Shown here one piece after another: positions 25,167-34,737 of a DNA stretch of 64,000 nt. The stretch covers positions 1 through 64,000 of the forward strand of contig CANQHX010000001.1 in NCBI GenBank assembly GCA_947623905.1. The letters run 5' to 3'. Numbering within the stretch: position 1 is the stretch's first letter; each line of letters begins with the position of its first letter. Source of the DNA: an uncultured Lachnospiraceae bacterium. Lineage in GTDB: Bacteria > Bacillota > Clostridia > Lachnospirales > Lachnospiraceae. Made by a program: the position numbers and the translations under genes. The notes below the pieces were generated by a model. The model did not search any database. It was not told where the DNA came from and saw nothing but the letters and a program-made list of their open reading frames with translations.

Positions 25167-25195
25167 TTGCTTATGGGCGGGAGAATTGTTATAAT
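25167..25195 (+). promoter_or_regulatory. Candidate extended -10 promoter for the cdaA operon
   Basis: TTGCTT (25167-25172), 17 bases and TATAAT (25190-25195), with TG at 25187-25188 making an extended -10; about 50 bases before the first gene of the four-gene operon. Confidence 0.55.
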
Positions 25196-25246
25196 GATAT
25201 CTGGAGTTTTGCGCTGTGACGTACAGGCAGAGAAAGGCGGAAAAAA

Positions 25247-25684
25247 TTGTTAAACACGGACCGTATCAAGTTGATGACCCGGCTGGGCGCTTACGAGGAG
25301 CGCCAGGGCAAAGAAGTTTTGCCGGTGGTCACCTATTTTAAAAATGACTATATCATAAAAAACATGATCTGGACGGCCATTACCACTACCATAGCGTTTC
25401 TGCTGGTCATGGTATTGTGGGTCGTGTTCCGGTTTGAATTTTATCTGGAACATCTTGCGCAGATGAATCTCATCCTGCTGGCGCTGCGGGTGGTCATTTT
25501 TTACGCTGCCGCGCTGATCCTGTCGGAGGTGGCGGCATACTTTGTGTTCGACTATAAATACCGGAGAGCCCGGAAGCTGCTGAAGCCTTACGCCAAAGGC
25601 TTAAAAGAGCTGGAGGAGCTGTACAAAAAAGAGGATAAGGCGAAACTGGGCCTTACCGCGGCGACAGGAGGAGGAAAAGAATGA
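25247..25684 (+). CDS. Uncharacterised two-pass membrane protein, first gene of the cdaA operon
   Basis: TTG start at 25247 with AGAAAGGCGG directly upstream; 145 residues. Two membrane segments (about 37-62 and 73-100) lie between a basic N-terminus and a basic/acidic cytoplasmic tail (YKYRRARKLLKPYAKGLKELEELYKKEDK). No enzyme motif. The stop overlaps the next start (ATGA), so the two are translationally coupled. I do not recognise a named family. Confidence 0.8.
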   Translation: MLNTDRIKLMTRLGAYEERQGKEVLPVVTYFKNDYIIKNMIWTAITTTIAFLLVMVLWVVFRFEFYLEHLAQMNLILLALRVVIFYAAALILSEVAAYFVFDYKYRRARKLLKPYAKGLKELEELYKKEDKAKLGLTAATGGGKE

Positions 25685-26754
25685 TCTTTCTCAGAGTAAA
25701 AGACTGGTTAAAGGGAATATACGGACGGTACGAAGGCCTGCTTCTGGGGATCCTGCGGTTTATCATGGCCCTCACGGCTTTCCTGCTGATCTTTTTCAAT
25801 ATCGGGTTTGACGCGCGGCTGAACAATCCGCTGATCGCGGTGGCGCTGGCGGTTGTGTGCGGCTTCCTTCCCGTGAACGTGACGGTGTTTTTTGCCGGCA
25901 TCCTTGTGGTGATACACACCTACGCGGCTTCCATGGAGTTTGCCGTCGTGCTTCTGGTAATCTTTCTCGTGGTGGAGCTGGCTTACATGCATTTCGCTCC
26001 CCGGTACGGATATCTGCTGCTGGTGATGCCCATCGCCGGCTTTCTGGGGATCCCCTGCGCGCCTGTACTGGTGTGCGGCCTCATGACGGGCCCTTCCGCG
26101 GCTGTTCCGCTGGCCCTGGGTTCCCTTGTATATCATATTCTGGACTATGTGAAGGTCTATGCGGCCTCCGCCAGCGGCACGGATATTGAAAATATCCTGT
26201 CCAGGTATCAGTATGTGATCGAAAACGCATTCAATAATCCGGAGACGTACCTGACGATCCTGACGGTGGTAGCGGTGCTGGTGCTCGTGTATGTGATCCG
26301 CAGGCTTTCCGTGGATTACGCATGGCTTATAGCAGCCGTATCCGGCGCCATCCTGTATCTGGTGCTCATGCTTGTGGGGGATCTTGTGCTGACCATAGAA
26401 GTCAACCTGGTCGCCCTTATCCTCAATGTGGTCATATCCCTGCTGCTGACGGTGCTGGTGATCCTGTTTGTGTTCCAGGTAGATTACAAGCGGACGGAGC
26501 GGGTACAGTTTGAGGATGACGAATATGTCTATTATGTAAAAGCGGTGCCGAAAATGACCATCAGCGCCACCAAGAGAGCGGAGCCGGTAAAGAAGATCCT
26601 TACGGCAGGCAAAAACGCGGACGCCGAAAAGGACGGAGCGGATCCCGGGGATGTGGAAGCTGTAGAAGAACTGGAGGATCCGGACGAGGGAGCGGAGTCT
26701 TCCTCACATGTGGCGGAGAAGCTGAAGGAATTGTCAGAGAAGCTGGACAGATAA
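25681..26754 (+). CDS. Uncharacterised polytopic membrane protein upstream of cdaA
   Basis: 357 residues. About eight to nine hydrophobic segments fill residues 20-275, split by a soluble loop near 160-195 (SGTDIENILSRYQYVIENAFNNPETY). A cytoplasmic tail follows (YKRTERVQFEDDEYVYYVKAVPKM), ending in an acidic low-complexity region. The last quarter of the membrane part carries an integral-membrane pattern seen in Lachnospiraceae hypothetical proteins; no transporter family is clear to me. Coupled to the preceding gene and 58 bases before cdaA. Confidence 0.8.
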   Translation: MIFLRVKDWLKGIYGRYEGLLLGILRFIMALTAFLLIFFNIGFDARLNNPLIAVALAVVCGFLPVNVTVFFAGILVVIHTYAASMEFAVVLLVIFLVVELAYMHFAPRYGYLLLVMPIAGFLGIPCAPVLVCGLMTGPSAAVPLALGSLVYHILDYVKVYAASASGTDIENILSRYQYVIENAFNNPETYLTILTVVAVLVLVYVIRRLSVDYAWLIAAVSGAILYLVLMLVGDLVLTIEVNLVALILNVVISLLLTVLVILFVFQVDYKRTERVQFEDDEYVYYVKAVPKMTISATKRAEPVKKILTAGKNADAEKDGADPGDVEAVEELEDPDEGAESSSHVAEKLKELSEKLDR

Positions 26755-26812
26755 CGGCAGGACCGGCTGCCCGGCAGCAGATTTTCGGAAAACGGATGAA
26801 AGGAGTGGGAAC

Positions 26813-27691
26813 ATGGAACAGATCAGTCTTTTTTTTCAGAAGTATATGTCATGGCTCACGCTCCCCAATCTTCAGGTCACCAACTTTCTGGAGATCCTCA
26901 TCATCGCGTTCGCGGTGTATGAGATCATGCTTCTGTTCAAAAATACCCGCGCGGGCGTGCTGCTGAAGGGCCTGCTGGTGCTTCTGCTTTTCCTGGGCGT
27001 ATGCTATATACTGCAGATGCATACGATCCTCTGGCTGCTGGGCGCCATTCTCAATGTAGGCATCATCGCCCTTGTGGTGCTGTTTCAGCCGGAGCTCCGC
27101 CGGGCTCTGGAACAGCTGGGCAATCAGAATTTCCTGAACGGTATTTTTGATAACGGAAAGATCGTGAAAGAACTCATATCGGACCAGTCTATCAATGAAC
27201 TTGTGCGGGCCTGCTTTGAGATGGGAAGGGAACGCACCGGAGCCCTGGTAGTATTGGAGCGGGAGATCAGCCTGGCGGAGTACAGCCGCACCGGCATTCC
27301 GGTGGACGGTGTCGTGACCGCTCAGCTGCTCATCAATATATTTGAAAAAAATACGCCTCTCCACGACGGGGCCGTGATCATCCGCAATGACCGGGTGGAG
27401 ACGGCTACCTGCTACCTCCCCCTGTCCAACAATATGGAGCTTTCCAAGGCGCTGGGCACCCGCCACAGAGCGGGCATCGGCATTACGGAGGAGAGCGACG
27501 CCGTGACGCTCATCGTGTCGGAGGAGACGGGCCGCGTGTCCGTGGCAAAGGGAGGCCAGCTGATGCAGGATGTGAACCAGGACACCCTGCGCAGAGAACT
27601 GATCGCCTGTCAGAACAAGCAGGTGAAGGAATCCAGGCTGAAAAAGATATTAAAGCATAATGACCATGGCAGGGGGAAGAAAAGAAAATGA
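26813..27691 (+). CDS. cdaA: Membrane-bound diadenylate cyclase CdaA
   Basis: 292 residues. Three N-terminal membrane helices (about 22-95), a short coiled linker, then the DAC domain with both catalytic motifs: DGA (185-187, in HDGAVII) and RHR (217-219, in GTRHRAGIGI). It makes c-di-AMP from two ATP, controlling potassium and osmolyte uptake and wall homeostasis. The stop overlaps cdaR (ATGA). Confidence 0.95.
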   Translation: MEQISLFFQKYMSWLTLPNLQVTNFLEILIIAFAVYEIMLLFKNTRAGVLLKGLLVLLLFLGVCYILQMHTILWLLGAILNVGIIALVVLFQPELRRALEQLGNQNFLNGIFDNGKIVKELISDQSINELVRACFEMGRERTGALVVLEREISLAEYSRTGIPVDGVVTAQLLINIFEKNTPLHDGAVIIRNDRVETATCYLPLSNNMELSKALGTRHRAGIGITEESDAVTLIVSEETGRVSVAKGGQLMQDVNQDTLRRELIACQNKQVKESRLKKILKHNDHGRGKKRK

Positions 27692-28923
27692 AAAGATTTT
27701 TCACACAGAACCTGGGCCTGAAGCTCATATCGCTGGTCATTGCGTTTTTCCTGTGGCTGTTCATGTACAATTCCAGTGATCCTGACGGTGTCCGTCAGAT
27801 GACGGTGCCCATTACCCTGCGGAATGAAAATACGCTGGAGGACAACGGCCTTACCTATCAGGTAGTAGATGACATGACCTCCGTCCAGGTAAGCGTCCGG
27901 GCCCCGCTGTCGGTGCGGAATGCCCTGACGGAATCGGATATTCAGGTAGTAGCGGATTTTTCAAAGGTGACGGCGGAATATACCGTTGCGCTGGAAGCAT
28001 CCTGCAGCCGGTACCGGTCCAGTGTGGAGGAACTGGCGTTGGAAAAACCGGTGCTGCAGCTGGAGGTGGAAAAGCTGGTGACCCGGCAGATGACCGTAGG
28101 CATCAATCTGTCAGGAGAGCCGAGGGCAGGCTACGCGGTGGTCAGCTCCGGCGTGTCGCCGAACCGTGTTACCATCACCGGGCCGGAATCTCAGATGGAG
28201 CGCCTGGACGCGCTGAATGTTACCGTGTCAGTGGACGATGTGAACAGCGGTTTTGAGAGTACGGCCAAGATCCAGGCATACGACGAGGGCGGCTATGTCA
28301 TGGACATGACCCGCATGGAGCTCAGTGATATGGATGTGCTGGCCACCGTCGGGGTGTCGGAGACGAAGAATGTGGACATCCAGGTGACGCCAAAAGGAAA
28401 ATGTGCCGTAGGCTACGGCGTCAGGGAGGTTACAGTGACGCCCCGGACGGTAACCCTGTACGGAGATGAGTCGCTGCTTCAGGAAACGGACGCCATCGTC
28501 ATACCGTCGTCCCAGCTGGACATTTCCGGCGCCACGTCCGATGTGGAGCGGAAGATCAATCTGACGACGCTGCTTCCCGAAGGCCTGCAGCTTGCCGGCA
28601 GCAGTGAGGTGGTGCGGGTAGTGGCCGTAGTGGAGCAGGAGACCAGCCGTTCCGTGAAGATACCCGTGACGGGTATCCTGCAGATCAATGTGCCTGCCGG
28701 GTACAACGTGTCCTTCGGCACAGTGACGGAGATCACCATTCCCCTGACGGGACTGGAGAGCACGCTGGAATCACTCACGGCGGAAAGTCTCAAGCCCACT
28801 GTGGATCTTGGAGGCCTGGGCGCGGGCACCCACGAGATCTCCGTAGGTCTGACCCTGCCGGACGGTGTGGTGCAGGGAAGCGACGTGAAGGTTCAGGTGA
28901 CGCTCAACGAAAGCGCCGGGTAG
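27688..28923 (+). CDS. cdaR: CdaA regulator with YbbR repeats (CdaR)
   Basis: 411 residues. An N-terminal membrane anchor (about 7-27) is followed by about four extracytoplasmic YbbR domains of ~80 residues. Their recurring features are the VxVRAPLSV, V-S-S-G-V-S-P-N-R-V-T-ITGPES and VTVTPRTVTLYG strands. CdaR binds CdaA at the membrane and tunes its activity. The usual third gene, glmM, does not follow; an HPr-like gene with its own promoter comes next. Confidence 0.93.
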   Translation: MKRFFTQNLGLKLISLVIAFFLWLFMYNSSDPDGVRQMTVPITLRNENTLEDNGLTYQVVDDMTSVQVSVRAPLSVRNALTESDIQVVADFSKVTAEYTVALEASCSRYRSSVEELALEKPVLQLEVEKLVTRQMTVGINLSGEPRAGYAVVSSGVSPNRVTITGPESQMERLDALNVTVSVDDVNSGFESTAKIQAYDEGGYVMDMTRMELSDMDVLATVGVSETKNVDIQVTPKGKCAVGYGVREVTVTPRTVTLYGDESLLQETDAIVIPSSQLDISGATSDVERKINLTTLLPEGLQLAGSSEVVRVVAVVEQETSRSVKIPVTGILQINVPAGYNVSFGTVTEITIPLTGLESTLESLTAESLKPTVDLGGLGAGTHEISVGLTLPDGVVQGSDVKVQVTLNESAG

Positions 28924-28952
28924 CGGACCCGGGCATAAAAATGGAAAGACTC

Positions 28953-28981
28953 TTGTTCAAATGAGAAAAAAGTGGTAAACT
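28953..28981 (+). promoter_or_regulatory. Candidate promoter of the HPr-like gene
   Basis: TTGTTC (28953-28958), 17 bases and TAAACT (28976-28981). With the terminator at 29293 it would make the HPr-like gene a single-gene unit. Confidence 0.4.
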
Positions 28982-29018
28982 GTAGTATAGGGGAAATGTT
29001 ATTTGGGAGGAAAGGTAT

Positions 29019-29282
29019 ATGGTAACACAGAAAATTCAGATCAACAATCCGGCCGGACTGCATTTAAAACCTGCGGGGAACCTCTGTAAGGCGGCCATGC
29101 GGTACCGCTCCATGATCACGTTCCGTTTCAGAGACACCACAGCCAACGCCAAAAGCGTGCTGAGTGTGCTGGGCGCCTGTGTAAAATGCGGAGATGAAAT
29201 CGAACTGATGTGTGAGGGGTCAGACGAGCAGGAGGCCCTCAGTGCTTTGGTGGCTTTGATCCAGGCCGGTCTGGGCGACTGA
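29019..29282 (+). CDS. HPr-family phosphocarrier-like protein
   Basis: 87 residues, with GGGAGGAAAGG before the ATG. The His site reads NPAGLHLKPAG: the phospho-accepting His is kept, but the Arg two residues later, normally needed for EI/EII transfer, is Lys. The regulatory Ser region is present (NAKSVLSVLGACVKCGDEI). It could be a PTS HPr, a regulatory paralogue (Crh/NPr-like) or a carrier for a non-sugar system. No other PTS gene is in the window. Confidence 0.9.
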   Translation: MVTQKIQINNPAGLHLKPAGNLCKAAMRYRSMITFRFRDTTANAKSVLSVLGACVKCGDEIELMCEGSDEQEALSALVALIQAGLGD

Positions 29283-29292
29283 GAAAAAAATT

Positions 29293-29322
29293 CCCCGGCA
29301 GTGAGAGGCTGCCGGGGTTTTT
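29293..29322 (+). terminator. Terminator after the HPr-like gene
   Basis: A nine-base GC-rich stem (CCCCGGCAG at 29293-29301, CTGCCGGGG at 29309-29317) with a seven-base loop, then five T. Confidence 0.92.
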
Positions 29323-29374
29323 CATTTAAAGGAGAAAAAGTATTTCCCTGAATACAGGAAACGGAGAGATACAC

Positions 29375-30349
29375 ATGGTAAAATTGTATGTTGTGATACC
29401 TTGTTATAATGAAGAAGAGGTCCTTCCCGAAACCGCCTCCAGGCTGAAAGACAAATTTGCCGCGCTGAGGGAGCAGGGGGTCATCACAGCGGACAGCCGC
29501 GTCGTGTTTGTGGACGACGGCTCCAAAGACCGCACATGGGCCATGATCGAGGAATTCCACAGGCGGGATCCCCTGTATATGGGGGTAAAGCTGTCCCGGA
29601 ACCGGGGACACCAGAATGCCCTGCTGGCGGGATTGTACAGCGTGCGGGACATGGCAGACGCCGTGATCTCCATGGACGCGGACCTGCAGGACGACATCAA
29701 CGCCATAGACCGATTTTTGGAGAAGTACAGGGAAGGCGCCCAGGTGGTGTACGGCGTGCGCAGCTCCAGAAAAAAAGACACGTTTTTTAAAAAGTTTACG
29801 GCGGAAGGCTTTTACAAGATCATGAACCTCATGGGAGCGGAGATCGTGTTCAACCATGCGGATTACCGTCTGCTGAGCAACTGCGCCCTGAACCATCTGT
29901 TTGAATTCAAAGAGGTGAACCTGTTCCTGCGGGGGATCGTGCCCATGGTGGGCTTTCAGTCCGATGTGGTCTATTACGAACGGGCGGAACGGTTTGCCGG
30001 AGAGAGCAAATATCCTCTGAAAAAAATGATCGCCTTTGCCTTCGAGGGGGTTACGTCCCTTACCATAAAGCCCATCCGGTTCATCATCAGCATCGGCGTA
30101 TTTATGCTTGTGGTGAGCATCGCCATGCTGTTATATTTTCTCATACGGCATTTCGGCGGGCACACAGTTACCGGCTGGACCAGCCTCATCGTGTCCATCT
30201 GGACGCTGGGAGCCATTCAGCTGATCAGCATCGGCGTTATCGGTGAATATATCGGAAAGATCTATCTGGAAACAAAAGAGCGTCCCCGGTTTATCATTGA
30301 GACGTTTCTCAAGGACGAGGACGGGAAAGGAACAGAAAAAACAGTATGA
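29375..30349 (+). CDS. GtrB/DPM1-type polyprenyl-phosphate sugar transferase
   Basis: 324 residues. GT-A domain of family GT2: VVIPCYNEEEVLP, VDDGSKDRTW, SRNRGHQNALLAGL, and the DxD-type motif SMDADLQDD. The C-terminus holds two membrane helices (about 232-258 and 268-295), the GtrB layout. Such enzymes load one sugar onto undecaprenyl phosphate at the inner face for later addition outside. The stop overlaps the next start. First gene of the surface-polymer block. Confidence 0.9.
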   Translation: MVKLYVVIPCYNEEEVLPETASRLKDKFAALREQGVITADSRVVFVDDGSKDRTWAMIEEFHRRDPLYMGVKLSRNRGHQNALLAGLYSVRDMADAVISMDADLQDDINAIDRFLEKYREGAQVVYGVRSSRKKDTFFKKFTAEGFYKIMNLMGAEIVFNHADYRLLSNCALNHLFEFKEVNLFLRGIVPMVGFQSDVVYYERAERFAGESKYPLKKMIAFAFEGVTSLTIKPIRFIISIGVFMLVVSIAMLLYFLIRHFGGHTVTGWTSLIVSIWTLGAIQLISIGVIGEYIGKIYLETKERPRFIIETFLKDEDGKGTEKTV

Positions 30350-31452
30350 AAGTTGCCATTGTACACGACTGGCTGACCATTTACGGCGGCTCGGAGGCCA
30401 TTGTACGCATCCTCCACGGCATGTTTCCCCAGGCCCCCATCTATACGTCTGTCTACGACAGGGACAATATGCCGGACGATTTTAAAGAGATGGATATCCG
30501 TCCGTCCTTTCTTCAGAAGATGCCCCTTGCAAAAAAGAAATATACCACATATCTGCCCCTTATGCCCAGGGCATTTGAACAGTTTGACCTGACCGGCTAC
30601 GACCTGGTGATCTCTTCCAACACATGCTGTTCCAAGGGCGTCATCACAGGACCGGACACGCTGCATATCTGTTACTGCAATACTCCCATGCGCTACGGAT
30701 GGGAGTTTTACCACGAGTACGTGGACCAGAAGAGCGCGCCCGCCCGTTTTGTCATCGCGGGCATGATGAAAAAGATCCGCATGTGGGACCGGCTCAGCGC
30801 GGACCGCGTGGACGTGTTCATCGCCAATTCGGGGAACGTGGCGCGGCGTATCCGGAAGCATTACAGGAGAGACGCCAGGGTCATCTATCCTCCCGTGCGG
30901 ACACAGCGGTTTCAGGCCGCGGGAGAGGCGGGAGACTATTATCTGGCGGTGTCCAGGCTGGTGCCCTACAAGCGCATTGATCTGGTGGCGGAAGCTTTTA
31001 CGGAGCTGGGACTGCCCTTAAAGATCGTGGGAGCCGGCAGCGAATATGAGAAGATAAAGGCCGTGTCCGGTTCCAATGTGGAGCTGCTGGGCAGGCTGGG
31101 GGATGAGGAAGTGATCCGGCTCATGCAGGGCTGCAGGGCGTTCCTGTTCCCCGGCGAGGAGGATTTCGGCATTACGCCCGTGGAAGCCCAGGCCTGCGGC
31201 AGGCCGGTCATCGCCTACGGAAAGGGCGGCGCTCTGGAGACGGTAAAGAAAAACGTCACCGGCGTGTTCTTCCCGGAGCAGACAAAGGCGTCCGTCATAC
31301 AGGCCGTAAAAGAATTTGAGACGATGACCTTTGACAGTCAGGTGATCCGCGCCCACGCCGAGACATTCAGCGAGGAGCGGTTCATAAAAGAACTCCGTGA
31401 CTTTATCATGGAACAATACGAGAAATTTGAAAGCGAGAAGATCCGCCCCTGA
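30346..31452 (+). CDS. GT4 glycosyltransferase of the WbaZ/WbpZ/WbdB type
   Basis: 368 residues. N-terminal VHDWLTIYGGSEAIVRIL, then YTTYLPLMPRAFEQFDLTGYDLVISSNTCCSKGV and CNTPMRYGWEFYHEY. These are the hallmark stretches of mannosyl- or D-rhamnosyltransferases in homopolymer pathways. The C-terminal GT4 nucleotide-sugar site is EEDFGITPVEAQACGRPVIAYGKGG (E-x7-E). It precedes manC-gmd-rmd, so GDP-mannose or GDP-D-rhamnose is the likely donor. ATGA overlap with the previous gene. Confidence 0.88.
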   Translation: MKVAIVHDWLTIYGGSEAIVRILHGMFPQAPIYTSVYDRDNMPDDFKEMDIRPSFLQKMPLAKKKYTTYLPLMPRAFEQFDLTGYDLVISSNTCCSKGVITGPDTLHICYCNTPMRYGWEFYHEYVDQKSAPARFVIAGMMKKIRMWDRLSADRVDVFIANSGNVARRIRKHYRRDARVIYPPVRTQRFQAAGEAGDYYLAVSRLVPYKRIDLVAEAFTELGLPLKIVGAGSEYEKIKAVSGSNVELLGRLGDEEVIRLMQGCRAFLFPGEEDFGITPVEAQACGRPVIAYGKGGALETVKKNVTGVFFPEQTKASVIQAVKEFETMTFDSQVIRAHAETFSEERFIKELRDFIMEQYEKFESEKIRP

Positions 31453-31534
31453 TACCCGTACAGGGCATAACCATATGACACGAAGCAAGGGCCGCGGATA
31501 ATCAGTACCAGAGGCGGAGATGGGAGAGAATACA

Positions 31535-32602
31535 ATGCAGGTTTTCAACGTGATCATGGCAGGGGGAGGCGGCACCCGCTTCTGGCCCCTGTCCAGGCAG
31601 CGGCATCCGAAGCAGCTGCTGAATCTAAGCGGACGGGATATTATGGTCAATGAGACCATTCTCCGCATGGAATCCATTGTGCCCCGGGAGCATACCTTCA
31701 TCGTCACCAACGAAGCCCAGGCGGACCTGCTGGAAGAACTGGTGGTGCCGGGGGTGGCGAAGGAACATATCCTGCGGGAGCCCGCGGCCCGGAATACGGC
31801 GCCCTGTATATTGTACGCCGCCCTGAAGCTGAGCGCTCTGTATGGAGAGGACGGCGTTATGTGCGTGCTGGCGTCGGACCATTATGTAGGCCGGCAGAAG
31901 GCCTATGAAGCGATCATGCAGAAAGCCGTGGAGGTGGCCGGCAGGACAGGAAAAGCGGTAACGGTCGGTATTACGCCCGCTTATCCTGCGGAGAGCTACG
32001 GGTACATCGCCATGGGAGACGCCCCGGAGGACGGCGTGTACCGGGTGGAGCACTTTGTGGAAAAGCCTTCACGGGAAACGGCGGAAAAGTATCTGGCCGC
32101 GGGAAATTATCTGTGGAACAGCGGGATGTTCGTGTGGAAGATCTCCACGGTGCTGGAGGCGTACCGGCGGTATCTGCCGGACATGCTCCGCGCCATGGGA
32201 CCTCTGATGCAGGTGATCAATACAGAGCGGGAGCAGGACGTGCTGGCGCAGGTATATCCTTCCCTGGAAAATATCTCCGTAGATTACGGCATCATGGAGC
32301 GGATGGAAGATGTGCTGGTGGTTCCCGGGGACTACGGCTGGAGCGACGTGGGCAGCCTGGACGGCCTGGAAGTATTCCATGCGCCTGACGGACAGGGCAA
32401 TGTGCTGCTGGGCGACGTGCTGGCGAGAGAGACAAAAAATTCTATCATCAGAAGCGGCGGACGGCTCGTCGCCGTAAACGGCGTGGAGGGCCTCATGGTC
32501 ATCGATACGCCGGACGCGCTGCTCATCTGTCCCAAAGACAGGGCCCAGGATGTGAAGTATATCGTGGAGCAGCTGAAGGAGCAGGGCAGGAAAGAGATCT
32601 GA
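31535..32602 (+). CDS. manC: Mannose-1-phosphate guanylyltransferase
   Basis: Start ATG 31535 ([20 protein letters not shown]) with GGGAGAG at good spacing; ATG 31520 is possible. The product is 355 residues. It carries the nucleotidyltransferase signature [19 protein letters not shown], plus [27 protein letters not shown] and WNSGMFVWK. There is no fused isomerase domain. It makes GDP-mannose from mannose-1-P and GTP, the entry to GDP-D-rhamnose made by the next two genes. Confidence 0.94.
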   Translation: MQVFNVIMAGGGGTRFWPLSRQRHPKQLLNLSGRDIMVNETILRMESIVPREHTFIVTNEAQADLLEELVVPGVAKEHILREPAARNTAPCILYAALKLSALYGEDGVMCVLASDHYVGRQKAYEAIMQKAVEVAGRTGKAVTVGITPAYPAESYGYIAMGDAPEDGVYRVEHFVEKPSRETAEKYLAAGNYLWNSGMFVWKISTVLEAYRRYLPDMLRAMGPLMQVINTEREQDVLAQVYPSLENISVDYGIMERMEDVLVVPGDYGWSDVGSLDGLEVFHAPDGQGNVLLGDVLARETKNSIIRSGGRLVAVNGVEGLMVIDTPDALLICPKDRAQDVKYIVEQLKEQGRKEI

Positions 32603-32661
32603 CAGAAAAGGCGGCGGGCTGCCGGAGACATCGGCAGGACCGGCCGGGAATGGGGAATATC

Positions 32662-33681
32662 ATGAAACATGCACTGATCACCGGGATCACGGGGCAGGAC
32701 GGCTCTTATCTTACAGAGCTGCTGCTGGAAAAGGGTTATGAAGTATACGGCATCATGCGGCGGAAGAGCAAGGTGGATTACGGCAACATAGAGCACCTGA
32801 AGGACCGGATCACGCTGCTGTATGCCGATATGACGGATATCGTATCTCTTATATCCGCCATGAAGCAGTCCCAGGCGGATGAAGTATACAATCTGGCGGC
32901 CCAGTCGTTTGTGGCCACTTCGTGGGATACCCCTGTGGGCACGGCGGAGATCGACGCCATCGGGGTGACGAATATGCTGGAGGCTATCCGGATCGTAAAT
33001 CCCCGGTGCCGGTTCTATCAGGCGTCCACCAGCGAGATGTTCGGCAAAGTACAGGCCATGCCCCAGAATGAGCAGACGCCGTTTTATCCTCGCAGTCCTT
33101 ACGGGGTGGCAAAGCTCTACGGGCACTGGATCACGAAAAATTACCGGGAAAGCTTCGGCATGTATGCCTGCTCCGGTATTTTGTTCAATCACGAATCCGA
33201 GCGGCGGGGCGTGGAATTTGTCACGCGAAAGATCACCCGGGCGGTGGCCCGGATCCGATACGGCCGCCAGGAAGTGCTGGAGCTGGGCAATCTCTCGGCG
33301 AAACGGGACTGGGGCCATTCAAAAGATTACGTGTATGCCATGTGGCTCATGCTCCAGCAGGAGACGCCTGACGATTACGTGATCAGCACCGGCGAGACAA
33401 GGACGGTGCGGGACTTTGCCGGGGAAGCCTTCCGGGCGGCAGGCATGCCCCTCGTGTGGCAGGGCGAGGGTCTGCGGGAGGTTGGCCTGGAGGAAGCCAC
33501 CGGAAAGGTACGCGTGCGGGTAAATCCGGACTTCTTCCGCCCCGCGGAGGTAGATATCCTGCTGGGAGATTCTTCTAAGGCACAGCGGGAGCTGGGCTGG
33601 AAACGGGAGATCTCCTTTACGGAGCTTGTGGAACGCATGGTGCGCAATGACCTTGCGCTGGAAGAAGGAGCCAGGGAATGA
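32662..33681 (+). CDS. gmd: GDP-mannose 4,6-dehydratase
   Basis: ATG 32662 with GGGGAA upstream; 339 residues. Rossmann [23 protein letters not shown], then STSEMFG, and the SDR catalytic Tyr/Lys in [27 protein letters not shown] and [17 protein letters not shown] are diagnostic of Gmd. The product is GDP-4-keto-6-deoxy-mannose. Overlaps rmd by four bases. Confidence 0.96.
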   Translation: MKHALITGITGQDGSYLTELLLEKGYEVYGIMRRKSKVDYGNIEHLKDRITLLYADMTDIVSLISAMKQSQADEVYNLAAQSFVATSWDTPVGTAEIDAIGVTNMLEAIRIVNPRCRFYQASTSEMFGKVQAMPQNEQTPFYPRSPYGVAKLYGHWITKNYRESFGMYACSGILFNHESERRGVEFVTRKITRAVARIRYGRQEVLELGNLSAKRDWGHSKDYVYAMWLMLQQETPDDYVISTGETRTVRDFAGEAFRAAGMPLVWQGEGLREVGLEEATGKVRVRVNPDFFRPAEVDILLGDSSKAQRELGWKREISFTELVERMVRNDLALEEGARE

Positions 33682-34640
33682 GGATACTCATCACCGGAGG
33701 GGCAGGCTTTGTGGCGGGACATCTGATCCGCCGTCTGCTGCAAAACAGAGATGCGGATATTTACGCAGGCGTGCTGAATGACCGGGAACGGGAGCTGCTG
33801 GGTGATCAGCAGAGCGTGGGACTGGACGTGACAGATCCCATGATGGTGCGGCAGGCGGTCAGCCGCATACGTCCTGACCGGATCTTCCATCTGGCGGCCC
33901 AGTCCAGCGTGGCGCTGTCTTTTGAACAGCCGGAGCTGACATATCGGGTAAACGTGGAGGGAACGGCAAACCTGCTGGAAGCGGTAAAGGATTACGTCCC
34001 CGCGTGCCGGGTGCTGCTGACAGGCAGCGCCGATCAGTACGGTACCGTATCGCCGGAAAATACGCCCATCCGGGAGGACGCGCCTCTGGATGCCGGCAGC
34101 CCCTACGGGATCTCCAAGATCCGGCAGGAGGAGCTGGGGAAAAAATATGCCCGGGAGTATGGGCTGGACGTGGTCATGACCCGCTCCTTTCCCCATATCG
34201 GGCCGGGGCAGTCAAGGCGGTTCGTCATTGCCGACTGGTGCGCCCAGGCGGCGGAGATGGCAAAGAGAAAAGACCCGCATCCGAAGCTTATCGTGGGCAA
34301 TCTGGAGGCAGTGCGGGATTTCACCGACGTGCGGGATGTGGTGGAAGCATATGCGGCGCTTCTGGAAAAGGGGAGCCCCGGACAGATATACAATGTATGC
34401 AGCGGTACCGGCTGGAAGCTGGCGCAGGTGCCGGATCGGATCGCAAAGGCAGCGGGCCTGGCGCATCTTGACGTGCGGCAGGATCCGTCCCGTATGAGGC
34501 CGTCGGATATTCCCGTGCTGGTGGGAGACAACAGCCGGCTGAAAGCCGCCACAGGCTGGAAGCCCGCAGTGTCATTTCAGGAGTCGCTGGCGGATATCGT
34601 CCGCGCCCAGACGGCGGCCGGCGGCGGGCCGGGACACTGA
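33678..34640 (+). CDS. rmd: GDP-6-deoxy-D-mannose (GDP-D-rhamnose) reductase
   Basis: 320 residues. SDR fold with [24 protein letters not shown], Tyr/Lys in [12 protein letters not shown]. The segments [43 protein letters not shown] and [20 protein letters not shown] follow the Rmd pattern closely. It reduces the Gmd product to GDP-D-rhamnose. Alternatives such as GDP-talose synthase cannot be fully excluded, but the motifs favour Rmd. Confidence 0.88.
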   Translation: MRILITGGAGFVAGHLIRRLLQNRDADIYAGVLNDRERELLGDQQSVGLDVTDPMMVRQAVSRIRPDRIFHLAAQSSVALSFEQPELTYRVNVEGTANLLEAVKDYVPACRVLLTGSADQYGTVSPENTPIREDAPLDAGSPYGISKIRQEELGKKYAREYGLDVVMTRSFPHIGPGQSRRFVIADWCAQAAEMAKRKDPHPKLIVGNLEAVRDFTDVRDVVEAYAALLEKGSPGQIYNVCSGTGWKLAQVPDRIAKAAGLAHLDVRQDPSRMRPSDIPVLVGDNSRLKAATGWKPAVSFQESLADIVRAQTAAGGGPGH

Positions 34641-34669
34641 TCGTTCCCTTTTTCGAGATGTTTTCTGTC

Positions 34670-34697
34670 TTTACATTTTATCATCTTTATGTATAAT
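34670..34697 (+). promoter_or_regulatory. Candidate promoter before the first phosphoglycerol-transferase-like gene
   Basis: TTTACA (34670-34675), 16 bases and TATAAT (34692-34697) in a short AT-rich gap after rmd. Confidence 0.6.
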
Positions 34698-34737
34698 ATA
34701 TATGTATTTTACCTGTGATCTGCAATAAAGGGCAATT

